Assembly (NCBI RefSeq): GCF_043677095.1
Contig: NZ_JBHLJR010000004.1
Location: 372,001 to 436,000, forward strand
Source of the DNA: Natronococcus roseus
Lineage (GTDB): Archaea; Halobacteriota; Halobacteria; Halobacteriales; Natrialbaceae
Direction of reading: 5' to 3'
Length of the DNA stretch: 64,000 bases
Position 1 is the first letter of the stretch; every line of letters begins with the position of its first letter. A model generated the notes under the pieces. The model was not told where the DNA came from. It did no database searches and saw nothing but the letters and a program-made list of their open reading frames with translations. Positions 1 to 8,135 of the stretch are shown piece after piece. Position numbers and translations under genes: made by a program.

Positions 1-419
1 AGAGTGTCCTCGTCCCCGTCGACCGATCGGCGCGATCCGACCGCGCCCTCGAGTACGCCATCGAATCGTTTCCGGACGCGGAACTCATCGCGTTGCACGT
101 AATTAACCCCTCGAGCTACTGGTACGGCGACACGGACGGCTACATCTACAACGACGAGATCGAGACGTGGCTCCGCGGTCAGGGGAGGACGGTGCTCGAG
201 GAGGCACGGGAGACGGCCGCGGAGTACGACCGCGAGGTCCGAACGGAGCTGAAGCTGGGGTCGCCAGCGCGGACGATCACCGAGTACGCGACCGCCCACG
301 ACGTCGACCACATCGTCCTCGGCAGCCACGGCCGGGACGGCGTCAGTCGGATCCTCCTCGGCAGCGTGGCGGAAACCGTCGCCCGACGCGCACCGGTTCC
401 CGTGACGATCATCCGCTAG
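1..419 (+). CDS. Universal stress protein, UspA family (5' truncated)
   Basis: The reading frame is open from position 3 and runs off the left edge, so the N-terminus is missing. The visible part begins with the usual first strand of the Usp fold (VLVPVDRS). It ends with the nucleotide-binding signature GSHGRDGVSRILLGSVAE followed by VPVTIIR, the typical last strand. UspA proteins are small cytoplasmic nucleotide-binding proteins linked to stress survival; the specific role here is unknown. The next gene starts 55 bp downstream with its own AT-rich box, so this looks monocistronic at its 3' end. Confidence 0.9.
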   Translation, partial: SVLVPVDRSARSDRALEYAIESFPDAELIALHVINPSSYWYGDTDGYIYNDEIETWLRGQGRTVLEEARETAAEYDREVRTELKLGSPARTITEYATAHDVDHIVLGSHGRDGVSRILLGSVAETVARRAPVPVTIIR

Positions 420-474
420 CTCCCCTGCGGGACCCAGAAGTTATTTCCGCGGCGTGCGTCTGCTCATCTACGAA

Positions 475-1374
475 ATGCAATTCGTCGAAGAGATCGTCGT
501 CGACGAGTTCCTGCCGACCTTCCGCTCGCTGCTGGCCGGCGAGCTCCGGGAGCGGGGGCTCACGCAGAGTGAAGTCGCGGCGGTGCTCGGCATCAGCCAG
601 AGCGCCGTCTCGAAGTACGCCCACGGGGACGTGACTGTCAACGACCGCATCGCCGACGACGAGCGCGTCACCGCCCTCGTTGACGAGCTCGGCGAGGGGC
701 TCGCCAGCGGCGATATGGCGCCGGTGCAGGCGCTGATCGAGACCGAGGTGTTGATCCGCGAACTCGAGAGCGGGAGCGACCTGCTCGCCCAGCTCCACGA
801 GGAGGCCGTCCCCGAGCTGGCCGACCACGGCACGAGCTTTCGAATCCACGACCCCAAGAGCGAGCTTCGGACCAGCGAGCGGGTGCTATCCTCGCTGCGG
901 CGCGGGCTGCGGCTCCTCGAGAACGCCAGCGGGTTCGCGACCCTGATCCCCGCGGTCGGCTCGAACCTCGTCGCCTGTACGCCCGACGCCGAGGACGTCG
1001 ACGACGTCGCCGGCGTCCCGGGCCGGATCTTCGACGTGAAGGGGCGGACGACGGTGCCCACGAGCCCCGAGTTCGGCGTCTCCGAGCACGTCGCGACGGT
1101 GTTGCTCTCGGCGCGTCGCCACGGCGCCGACGCCTCGGCAGCGATCAACGTCGCCTACGATTCCGACGTCCTCGAGGAGCTCGCCGACCAGGGCCACGTC
1201 ACCGCCGAGTTCGACGAATCGGGGGACGTCGACGAGAGCGTCGGCGCGGCCATCGACGAGCAGCCCGACGCGACGGTGCTCTACCAGACCGGCGGGATGG
1301 GAATCGAACCGCTAATCTACGTGCTCGGCCCCGACGCGGAGTCGGTCGCCGACAGTATCCGAGCGCTCCTCTAA
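475..1374 (+). CDS. thiR: HTH-ThiN transcriptional regulator, ThiR type
   Basis: Residues about 22-50 form a helix-turn-helix (LTQSEVAAVLGISQSAVSKY). Residues about 135-299 match the ThiN (thiamine-phosphate synthase) fold, with IPAVGSNL, VPGRIFDV and EFGVSEHVA. Archaeal proteins with this architecture are ThiR repressors that sense thiamine phosphates and control thiamine genes. In the enzyme the third motif is usually G-x-S-R-H; here it is G-V-S-E-H, which fits a sensor that has lost catalysis. ATG 475 was chosen over an upstream in-frame start because it opens directly into the conserved N-terminus (MQFVEEIVVDEF). The gene lies 3.7 kb from thi4, a likely target. The next gene starts 1 bp after the stop. 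Confidence 0.85.
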   Translation: MQFVEEIVVDEFLPTFRSLLAGELRERGLTQSEVAAVLGISQSAVSKYAHGDVTVNDRIADDERVTALVDELGEGLASGDMAPVQALIETEVLIRELESGSDLLAQLHEEAVPELADHGTSFRIHDPKSELRTSERVLSSLRRGLRLLENASGFATLIPAVGSNLVACTPDAEDVDDVAGVPGRIFDVKGRTTVPTSPEFGVSEHVATVLLSARRHGADASAAINVAYDSDVLEELADQGHVTAEFDESGDVDESVGAAIDEQPDATVLYQTGGMGIEPLIYVLGPDAESVADSIRALL

Positions 1375-1375
1375 C

Positions 1376-2062
1376 ATGTCGGCGAGCACGAGCGGCGAGA
1401 CCGCACAAGAGTTCTACGGCCGCTGGGCGCGCCTCTACGACCTGATCGCGCGTCGAACGCCCGGCATCCCCGCGCTACGCCGACGGGCGGCGGCCGCCTG
1501 TCGGCTCGAGCGCGGCGACACCGTCGTCGAGATGGGGTGTGGGACGGGCGCGAACCTCCCCTATCTGCGCGAGCAGGTGGGTCCCGAAGGAACCGTCGTC
1601 GGGATCGACTTCACGGGACCGATCCTCGAGCGGGCGCGCGAGCTGACGGCCGAGTACGACAACGTCCACGTCGCCCGCGGCGACGCGACCCAACCGCCCG
1701 TCGACGAGGACGTCGACGCCGTCCTCGCAACGTTCGTCGTCGGCATGCTCGAGGACCCCGCGGGGGCCGTCGACGACTGGTGTGACCTCGTCGGCCCCGG
1801 GGGCCACGTCGTGCTCGCCAACGCCGCCCGAAGCGACGAGTGGTACGCCCCGCCCGTCAACGCCGTCTTCCGGGCGATCGTCGTCCTCTCGACGCCGCCG
1901 ACGATGAAGCTGCGCTACGAGGACGCCCCGCACCTGCGACTCGACGCGAAGATCGACGCGGCCCACGCGCGGCTCCGGGAGCGCTCGCGAGCGGTCGCCG
2001 ACGAGAGCCACGTCTTCGGGGTCGTCCGGCTGACGGGCGGACGGATCGGCGACGGCGCTTAG
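1376..2062 (+). CDS. Class I SAM-dependent methyltransferase
   Basis: This 228-aa protein has the Rossmann methyltransferase motif I (VVEMGCGTGANLPYL, residues about 46-60), an acidic motif II after VVGIDFTGPIL, and GDATQPP as the next loop. The N-terminal segment FYGRWARLYDLIARRTPGIP resembles UbiE/menaquinone-type methyltransferases, but the substrate cannot be read from the sequence. ATG lies one base after the thiR stop, so the two are probably co-transcribed. Its last 4 bp overlap the end of the convergent thioesterase gene. Confidence 0.85.
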   Translation: MSASTSGETAQEFYGRWARLYDLIARRTPGIPALRRRAAAACRLERGDTVVEMGCGTGANLPYLREQVGPEGTVVGIDFTGPILERARELTAEYDNVHVARGDATQPPVDEDVDAVLATFVVGMLEDPAGAVDDWCDLVGPGGHVVLANAARSDEWYAPPVNAVFRAIVVLSTPPTMKLRYEDAPHLRLDAKIDAAHARLRERSRAVADESHVFGVVRLTGGRIGDGA

Positions 2063-2469
2063 GTTGACGCCTGGAGTCCCTCGTACTCGCGGATCCGTTC
2101 GCGGACGTCCTCGTCGATCGGCGTCGGTTTCCCGGTCTCGCCGTCGGTGTGGACCATCACGGTCTCGGCGGTCGCCGCGACCTCGCCGTCGACCCGGATC
2201 TCGTAGGCCATCGTACAGCTCGTCTCGCCGAGGTCGGTCACCCACAGGGCGACGACGGGCTCGTCGCCGTACTCGATCGGTCGTCGGTAGGAGAGCTCGA
2301 GGTTCGCGATCACAAACGACAGCTCCCGCAGGCGCTGGTCCAGCACTTCTTCGATGTAGTCGATCCGGACCGACTCGAGGTAGCTCGCGTAGACGGCGTG
2401 GTTGACGTGGTTCAGCGGGTCGAGATCGCGAAACCGGACCGGGACCTCCCTGATAAACTTCTCACTCAT
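2059..2469 (-). CDS. Acyl-CoA thioesterase, 4HBT hot-dog family
   Basis: The 136-aa product has the 4-hydroxybenzoyl-CoA thioesterase signature near its N-terminus (VRFRDLDPLNHVNHAVYASY), including the catalytic Asp in the D-x-x-x-H-V-N segment. Length and fold fit a single hot-dog subunit of the YbgC/FadM type, which cleaves short or medium acyl-CoA in the cytoplasm. I used the ATG at 2469; the frame extends 60 codons upstream but that part is arginine-rich and lacks family similarity. A TATA-like stretch sits upstream. It is convergent with the methyltransferase gene. Confidence 0.88.
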   Translation of the reverse strand: MSEKFIREVPVRFRDLDPLNHVNHAVYASYLESVRIDYIEEVLDQRLRELSFVIANLELSYRRPIEYGDEPVVALWVTDLGETSCTMAYEIRVDGEVAATAETVMVHTDGETGKPTPIDEDVRERIREYEGLQAST

Positions 2470-2549
2470 TGTGCGTTTTCCAGGACGGTCGGACAAAAGT
2501 AGGCTCCGGTTCCGGTCCTGACCGTCAATCGGCGGAGCCGTCGCCCCGA

Positions 2550-3314
2550 CTACGCATCGTATCGCCGGGCATGCTCGGGACAGAACTCGGGCTCGCGGAG
2601 CTGTGCCGCGATCAGGTCCTCGTGGTAGTGAGCGTTGAACAGCCGACACCCCTCGCGGCCACAGAAGGCCTCGCCGGTCTCGAGGACGTGGTACGCCTGC
2701 AGGACGTATCCCTTCAGTGCGTCGGTCGTCCGGGGGTCGTTCTCGATCAGAAAATCGCCCTCGACGCGGTTCTCGAGAACCTCTCGAGGCGGGACGTCGC
2801 CCGACAGCAGCGAGTGACGCTGCTTTTCCTTGTAGTAGTCTTCGGGCTTGGCGGGCGCCTCGTAGAGCCCCGGCACTGACACCAGCGCCGGCTGGCCGAG
2901 GGCGCTCACGCGCTTGTGCCAGCGCCCGTCGTGGGCGCCCCAGGTGCCGATCGCCCGATCGAGGAGAGCGACGTGTAGCGTCTCGAGTCCGCGCTCCTCG
3001 GCCGGCAGCGCGCTGTTCAGCGCCCGCTGAACCTGCCGGCCGTCGTAGAGCACGCCGCCCTCGCGCTCGGGGTGCTCGAGGGCGCGTTCCTCGTAGCGGA
3101 TGGTTCCCAGCATGGTGTTCCCGGTCTCGCGGTCGTACGGCGAGGGGACCCGCGCCTCGGCGAACCGCTCGGCGAGGTCCTCGTCGCGGTGAACGTCGAG
3201 GAACCGATCCCGGACCGAGACCGACGCCTCGACGCGAGGCTCGAGCCAGTCAGCGATCTCGGCCGCGTCGGCGACCGTCGTCGGCGCCCGATAACACAGG
3301 ATCTGCTCGACCAT
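2550..3314 (-). CDS. Conserved archaeal protein of unknown function (possibly DUF6775-like)
   Basis: This is a 254-aa acidic protein with no signal or membrane segment. It starts MVEQILCYRAPTTVADAAEI and ends with a cysteine/histidine-rich segment (FCGREGC, then RLFNAHYHEDLI, then EFCPEHARRY) that could bind a metal. This tail recalls a family annotated as putative archaeal metallopeptidases (DUF6775). That link comes from memory and no classical HExxH motif is present. The gene is divergent from the small gene at 3406. Confidence 0.6.
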   Translation of the reverse strand: MVEQILCYRAPTTVADAAEIADWLEPRVEASVSVRDRFLDVHRDEDLAERFAEARVPSPYDRETGNTMLGTIRYEERALEHPEREGGVLYDGRQVQRALNSALPAEERGLETLHVALLDRAIGTWGAHDGRWHKRVSALGQPALVSVPGLYEAPAKPEDYYKEKQRHSLLSGDVPPREVLENRVEGDFLIENDPRTTDALKGYVLQAYHVLETGEAFCGREGCRLFNAHYHEDLIAAQLREPEFCPEHARRYDA

Positions 3315-3405
3315 GTATTACCTAGTCGTACCACGGGGTGAATCAATTACGGTCTCGCGGTCGCCGACCGATTTATGCCGTCGCCATTCGTTCAGTTCTG
3401 TATAT

Positions 3406-3699
3406 ATGTTTCCGCCACCGTTTTCGAACGAGTCAATTCTCACCGACGAGGTGAGCCCGCTTATGCGAGCGTATCACGACGCGGTCGTCTACGACGAGGC
3501 CGACGCCGAGGACCCCCTCTACGAAGGACCGCTGGTCGTCCACGCCAACGGCTGGCTCGAACTCGAGGGCAACCGCTTGCTCTCGCCGAGCGCGGTCCAC
3601 CACGTCGATATCTACGACGACGAGCGACCGCCCGCTGAGAACGACGACCGCGACGCGGGCGACGACGAGCGGCGAACCGGACGGTTCGGCTTCCGGTAG
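3406..3699 (+). CDS. Small conserved haloarchaeal protein, unknown function
   Basis: This is an acidic 97-aa protein. Its core (AYHDAVVYDEADAED followed by GPLVVHANGWLELEG) looks structured, with a strand-rich pattern, while the C-terminal 30 residues are charged and probably disordered. I recognise no domain. ATG 3406 was preferred because an AT-rich TATA-like box lies about 30 bp upstream; an internal ATG at 3463 is the alternative, and an upstream start at 3313 would overlap the divergent neighbour. Confidence 0.6.
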   Translation: MFPPPFSNESILTDEVSPLMRAYHDAVVYDEADAEDPLYEGPLVVHANGWLELEGNRLLSPSAVHHVDIYDDERPPAENDDRDAGDDERRTGRFGFR

Positions 3700-3728
3700 C
3701 CGTCTCGAGCGCTCGGACTGACGTCGAC

Positions 3729-4631
3729 TCAGCCGTGGAGAAACACCGGCTCGTCGGGTGCCTCTTCCTCCGCGTCTCGCCAGGTGTGCTCGGGCTCCCA
3801 GCCGAGTTCCTCGCGGGCTTTCGCCGTCGTAAACGCCGCCTCCTCGCCCTCGAGTGTACAGTCCTCGGGCAGATCGCCGTAGACGGCCTCGATCGTCTCC
3901 GCGGTCGGTCGACCGAGGTAGTTCTCCGCCGCGACGGCGAGGTACGCTTCGTGGCCCTCGATATCGGCCGTGAGCGCGGCCTCGACCAGCGAGACCAGAT
4001 CACGGATGTCGACGTACGACCAGAAGTTACCGCTTCCCTGGTCCCCGGGTTCGACCGTTTCGGGGTCGAACGCCTCCCTCACGCGAGCCAGTTGCTGGCT
4101 GCCGGGATAGCTCACCCACGCGGGGCGCAGCGAGGTCACCGGAACGTCGAACGCCCGAACCGTGCGCCTGGCGATCACCTCACCGACGAGCTTGGAGGTG
4201 CCGTAGGGGTCCTCGGGGCGCTGCGGGTGGGCCTCGTCGATCGGCAGATAGTCGGGCAGGGAGGGAGTCGCCGCAAAGGGCATCCCGTAGGTGCTCTCGC
4301 TCGAGGTCCAGACCACGTCCGCGTTCGCCCGTCCGGCGGCCTCGAGGACGTGGTAGGTGCTCAGGACGTTCGTCTCGAAGGTCTCGCCGCCCGCGCGGAT
4401 CCCCATCGCGGGGACTCCGGCGCAGTGGACGACGGCGTCGGGATCGGGATCGCGGATCAGCTCCCTGGCGACGCCCTGGTCGGTCAGATCCCCCGCGAGA
4501 AACGTGGCGTTCTCGCGCTCCCCGGGCGGGCGCTCGAGGTCGACGCCGAGCACCTCGTGGCCCGCGCTCGCGAGGCCCTCGACGATCCAGCTCCCGATCC
4601 CGCCGGTTGCACCGGTGACGACGAGTTTCAT
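3729..4631 (-). CDS. NAD-dependent epimerase/dehydratase (extended SDR)
   Basis: The 300-aa product begins with the nucleotide-binding motif VTGATGGIGSWIVEGL. It has the Asp that selects NAD(H) at the end of the second strand (GVDLERP) and an extended-SDR active site: Ser in WTSSESTYG and the Tyr-x-x-x-Lys pair in YGTSK. Family members oxidise, epimerise or dehydrate nucleotide sugars or related substrates in the cytosol; the substrate here is unknown. It is transcribed toward the small gene at 3406, and a small membrane ORF lies just upstream on the same strand. Confidence 0.88.
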   Translation of the reverse strand: MKLVVTGATGGIGSWIVEGLASAGHEVLGVDLERPPGERENATFLAGDLTDQGVARELIRDPDPDAVVHCAGVPAMGIRAGGETFETNVLSTYHVLEAAGRANADVVWTSSESTYGMPFAATPSLPDYLPIDEAHPQRPEDPYGTSKLVGEVIARRTVRAFDVPVTSLRPAWVSYPGSQQLARVREAFDPETVEPGDQGSGNFWSYVDIRDLVSLVEAALTADIEGHEAYLAVAAENYLGRPTAETIEAVYGDLPEDCTLEGEEAAFTTAKAREELGWEPEHTWRDAEEEAPDEPVFLHG

Positions 4632-4682
4632 GCCCGAAGGCTGCGGTGGGCCGACGAAAACAGTGTGGGTTTCGGCGATCGA

Positions 4683-4874
4683 TCACTCGAGGTCGTCCGT
4701 CAGATCCTCGAAATCGGGGCTTCCGGTTGCGCCGAGGATCCACCAGCTACAGAGAGTAACCACGAGCATGCCCGCTCCGAACAGAGTGGAACTACCGAAC
4801 CCCACAATGAACGGCAGGAGCATCGCGGCGAGACCGAGCAGAATACCGACGGTGGCGACGACTATAGTAGCCAC
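4683..4874 (-). CDS. Small two-helix membrane protein
   Basis: This 63-aa protein has two hydrophobic segments (residues about 2-24 and 30-47) and an acidic tail (DFEDLTDDLE). The only upstream start is a GTG at 4874 that lies inside the 84-bp repeat at 4863-4946, with an in-frame TGA three codons before it. If the TACTATA at the edge of the repeat is the promoter, the transcript would begin near 4840 and the ATG at 4823 (a 46-aa product) would be the better start. Function unknown. It lies 51 bp upstream of the epimerase gene. Confidence 0.55.
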   Translation of the reverse strand: MATIVVATVGILLGLAAMLLPFIVGFGSSTLFGAGMLVVTLCSWWILGATGSPDFEDLTDDLE

Positions 4875-4946
4875 TGAAAGTCAGTGCGCACCCGATCGCA
4901 CGACGGCTGTGTGATCGGTGTGCAAACAGTTTCAGTTGTTACTATA
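4863..4946 (+). repeat. 84-bp palindromic dispersed repeat, copy A
   Basis: The element is bounded by imperfect inverted ends (TATAGTAGCCACTGAAAGTC at the left, and the reverse complement of CAGTTTCAGTTGTTACTATA at the right, about 16 of 20 matching). The middle is a second imperfect palindrome around GACGGCT, so the whole can fold into one long hairpin. A copy in the opposite orientation at 50340-50423 matches at 82 of 84 positions. The left end, read on the minus strand, ends GGCTACTATA and runs into the small membrane gene. Confidence 0.9.
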
Positions 4947-5103
4947 GCCCGACGATCCGTTTGAAAAATCGGTGCAGCTCGCGTCGCAGGGCGATCCGGA
5001 CGGCGGTCACGTCGTCGCGGTCGTCTTCCATACGACGGCCGACGGCCGGACTTCATATCAATTCAGTGATTGTCGCTACCCGCGGTGGGAGTCGACCGCG
5101 ACG

Positions 5104-6033
5104 TCAGTCGTCCGCTGGTGCGGCGCGCGACGTGATGTCGACGGGGTCGGCGTCGACCTCGAGTTCGTCGAGTGCTTCCTGGGCGGCGCGTTTGCCCGAG
5201 ACGAGCATGGCGCCGAAGGTTGGCCCCATACGCGGAAGGCCGTAGGTCGTCGCGGTTGCCATTCCGGTTGCGATCAGCCCGTCGTGGACGAGCCCGGTGT
5301 GTTCGACGACGGCGTCCTCGCTCTTGCCGACCCACATCGAGTCGTGGCCGGGCGAGTCGTGGCCGGGCGCGCCGTAGCTGTCGTCGCCGGTCTGGTCCAT
5401 TCCCGTCGCGTTTGCCTCGGCGTCGCCGATACCCGGCGCGTCGAGGACGCCCCGTTCGTCGAGTTTCTTGACGGCCATCGCGTCGTGGCCCGTCGCGTCG
5501 ATGACGAGGTCGGCCTCGACGGCGATCGGGTCGACGCAGGTGATCTCGCGGGGCAGGGCGTGGACGGGCGTCCAGTTCATCACGATCCCCGAGACCTTGT
5601 GGTCCTCGCGGATGACGATGTCGGTGAACTCGGTCATGTTCTGCATCTTCGCGCCCGCGTCGCAGGCGGCCTTGATCAGCCCCGAACAGGCCTCCGGGCC
5701 GTTCGCGACGTACAGTCCCTCGCTGTCCTCCGATTGCTTGTAAGAGACCTCGAGCTCCTCGAGGATGTTCTGTGCGGGGTCGCGGACGGTAACCTTGTTC
5801 ATCAGGAAGCCGCCGAGCCAGAACCCGCCGCCGAGGTAGTTGTTCTTCTCGACGACCATCGTCTTCACGCCTCGTTCGGAGAGCTCCTTGGCCGCGGTCA
5901 GCCCCGAGGGGCCGCCGCCGACGATGATGACGTCCGAGTCCGAGAAGTCCATGAACTCCTCGGTCCACTCCTGGCCGATTGCCCGTGTTACGTCCGCTTC
6001 GCCGACGTCGCTGAACTGATCGAACTCGCTCAT
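5104..6033 (-). CDS. thi4: Thiazole synthase Thi4 (thiamine thiazole biosynthesis)
   Basis: The 309-aa product has an FAD/NAD-binding N-terminus (SDVIIVGGGPSGLTAAKEL, about 33-51), the glycine-rich NNYLGGGFWLGGF segment, and a C-terminal TGHDA. Thi4 makes the thiazole moiety of thiamine from NAD and glycine. Cys166 (in REITCVDPIAVEAD) occupies the position of the sulfur-donating active-site Cys of yeast Thi4, and the equivalent Cys in Haloferax volcanii is reported essential. Many other archaeal homologues carry His and use free sulfide. The gene is separate from the thiR operon but is the obvious local candidate for ThiR control. Start ATG 6033. Confidence 0.93.
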   Translation of the reverse strand: MSEFDQFSDVGEADVTRAIGQEWTEEFMDFSDSDVIIVGGGPSGLTAAKELSERGVKTMVVEKNNYLGGGFWLGGFLMNKVTVRDPAQNILEELEVSYKQSEDSEGLYVANGPEACSGLIKAACDAGAKMQNMTEFTDIVIREDHKVSGIVMNWTPVHALPREITCVDPIAVEADLVIDATGHDAMAVKKLDERGVLDAPGIGDAEANATGMDQTGDDSYGAPGHDSPGHDSMWVGKSEDAVVEHTGLVHDGLIATGMATATTYGLPRMGPTFGAMLVSGKRAAQEALDELEVDADPVDITSRAAPADD

Positions 6034-6137
6034 ACAACTAGGTGGTAACAGCGGGTAGTGAAAAGTGTGTCGCGACGCGTCGGATCGCTGACCCGAATCC
6101 GTACCCTCAAGACCCGCGGCTGCAAACGACCGACTCG

Positions 6138-6533
6138 ATGCACCGCCGCGCGTTCCTGGCCGTCGCCGCCTCGCTGTCGGTGTCGGTGTCGGGCTGTCTC
6201 GAGTACTTCACCGAGGACGCAGAGGAGATCACCGAACCCGCCGACGTGGAGATCGTCTGGGACGACCTCGTGCGCGACGATCCCGGTACCGAGGACGAAC
6301 GCGTCTATGTCTGGGGCGTCGTCAGGAACGCGGGCGAGCGAACGCTGTCGTACGTCGAGATCCGAGTGACGTTCTTCGACGAGGACGGCGAGGAGCTCGA
6401 GAGCGTCATCGAGAACGTCGAGGAGGACGTCGCCGAGGGCGAGGAGTGGCCGTTCGACGCGGAGTTTCCTCACTTCGGCGAGGAGGCCGCCGCGGTCGAC
6501 AGCTACGAGCTCGAGCCGGCGACGGGTGTCTGA
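6138..6533 (+). CDS. Tat lipoprotein with FxLYD-like domain
   Basis: This 131-aa protein starts MHRRAFLAVAASLSVSVSGC: an RR pair, a hydrophobic stretch and a lipobox Cys, so it is predicted to be exported by Tat and lipid-anchored outside the cell. The mature part is acidic and ends with an immunoglobulin-like segment (VYVWGVVRNAGERTLSYVEI) typical of FxLYD domains, which occur in surface proteins of unknown role. ATG 6138 was chosen because it begins the signal peptide; the frame opens 96 bp earlier without one. A second lipoprotein of the same type is at 24888. Confidence 0.82.
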   Translation: MHRRAFLAVAASLSVSVSGCLEYFTEDAEEITEPADVEIVWDDLVRDDPGTEDERVYVWGVVRNAGERTLSYVEIRVTFFDEDGEELESVIENVEEDVAEGEEWPFDAEFPHFGEEAAAVDSYELEPATGV

Positions 6534-6617
6534 CGTGTCCGAGCCGATCCCGGGAGCGAACCGACGACCGCACGCGACGCCGACGGGACGTCGCGACCAC
6601 CGACAACCCACGTTGCC

Positions 6618-8135
6618 ATGACCGACCAGGACGAAGGCGTCACCACGCTCGCCAGACAGGGGAGTATCACGTTCGCCGGGAACGTGATCAACGGCGCGCT
6701 GGGGTTTGCGATCGTCATGCTGATGACGCGGTTCGTCAGCCCCTCGGTCTACGGGCTGTTCGTGCTAGCGACGTCGGTCATCCTCTTCATGCAGGTCTTT
6801 GCCAACCTCGGGCTCCCCCTCGCCATCGACTACTTCGTTCCCCAGTACCTCGACGACGACGAGTACGGGAAGGCCAAGGGCGTGATCGTCCAGGTGACCG
6901 CGACGGTGCTCGTAACGTCGTCGCTGGTCGCGCTCGCGCTCGCACTCAGCGCCGCCGCCTTCGCCGAGTTCTTCGAGGAGCCGGCGCTGCGGGTCGGACT
7001 CCTGCTCCTCTCGGTGACGATCCCAATGCTGGCGATCTACAACGTCCTGCTGACCTCCTACTACAGCATCAAGAAGCTCCAGTACCGGGTGATCATGCGG
7101 GATCTGGTTCGTCCGATCGTTCGGTTTATCGCCACCGCCGGGCTGTTGCTCGCGGGGTTCGGGCTGCTCGGGCTCGTCGCCGGCTACATCGTCGGGCTGT
7201 TCGTCGCGATTACGGTCGGCGCCGCCGTCTTCACCTACAAGGCCTGGGACCTGCTCTCGCGGGAGCTCGAGCTGGTCGCCCCCGGCCCGCTGGTGAAGTA
7301 CTCGGTCCCGTTAGCGATGACCAGCGTCGTCTTCGTCCTGATGGGCCACGTCGACTACTTCGTGCTCGGCTTCTTCCTCGACTCCGACGACGTCGGGATC
7401 TACCGCGTCGGCTACATGCTCGGCTCGGGGCTGATGATCATCTTCAACTCGCTGTCGCCCGTGTTCAAACCCCTGATCGCCGAGAGCCGAGACGATATCG
7501 ACCTCGTCGAACAGCGGTTCCGAATTATGGCCCGCTGGATCGCGGGCATCACGCTGCCGATCGCCATCTTCCTCTCGCTCGGCGCGAGTTCCTTCCTCGC
7601 GGTGCTGTACACGCCCCAGTACGCCGAGGCGACGGCCGTCGTCGCCCTCCTGGCCGCCGCCTTCCTGTTCAACGTCACATTCGGCGGCCCCGACGGCTCG
7701 CTGCTGCAGGGGCTCGGTTACTCCAGGTTCGTCTTCGCTAACACCCTCGTCCTCTTCGGCGTCAACCTCCTCGTCTCGTTCACGCTCGTCCCGTTTCTCG
7801 GGATGGAGGGTGCCGCGATCGGCTCGGCGACCGCGCTCTTTCTCGTCGGCGGACTGACGCTCGCAGAGATCTACTACCTCGACGGGATTCACCCGTTCAC
7901 CAGGGACTTCGCCAAGATCGTCGGCAGCGGCGTCCCCGCCACCGTCGCCGGCGCACCGGTCGTTTACTTCCTCGAGTCGGATCTCCTGACCGTCGTCGTC
8001 CTGCCGATCGTCGTGGTCGGAACCTACGCGGGGACGCTCGTCCTCACGGACGCCTTCACCGACGACGACGCCCGCATGGCCGCCGAGTTCAGCCCAACGC
8101 TGCGAAAGTGGCTCCCTGTCGGCGGCTCGAGCTAG
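6618..8135 (+). CDS. Lipid-linked oligosaccharide flippase (polysaccharide transport family)
   Basis: The 505-aa membrane protein has about 12-14 hydrophobic helices, starting LARQGSITFAGNVINGALGF, the usual opening of Wzx/RfbX-type flippases. These move lipid-linked glycans to the outer face of the membrane, which in haloarchaea serves S-layer or other protein glycosylation. No glycosyltransferase genes lie nearby, so its glycan is unknown. It ends 4 bp into the convergent MATE gene. The lipoprotein gene upstream ends 85 bp earlier. Confidence 0.85.
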   Translation: MTDQDEGVTTLARQGSITFAGNVINGALGFAIVMLMTRFVSPSVYGLFVLATSVILFMQVFANLGLPLAIDYFVPQYLDDDEYGKAKGVIVQVTATVLVTSSLVALALALSAAAFAEFFEEPALRVGLLLLSVTIPMLAIYNVLLTSYYSIKKLQYRVIMRDLVRPIVRFIATAGLLLAGFGLLGLVAGYIVGLFVAITVGAAVFTYKAWDLLSRELELVAPGPLVKYSVPLAMTSVVFVLMGHVDYFVLGFFLDSDDVGIYRVGYMLGSGLMIIFNSLSPVFKPLIAESRDDIDLVEQRFRIMARWIAGITLPIAIFLSLGASSFLAVLYTPQYAEATAVVALLAAAFLFNVTFGGPDGSLLQGLGYSRFVFANTLVLFGVNLLVSFTLVPFLGMEGAAIGSATALFLVGGLTLAEIYYLDGIHPFTRDFAKIVGSGVPATVAGAPVVYFLESDLLTVVVLPIVVVGTYAGTLVLTDAFTDDDARMAAEFSPTLRKWLPVGGSS

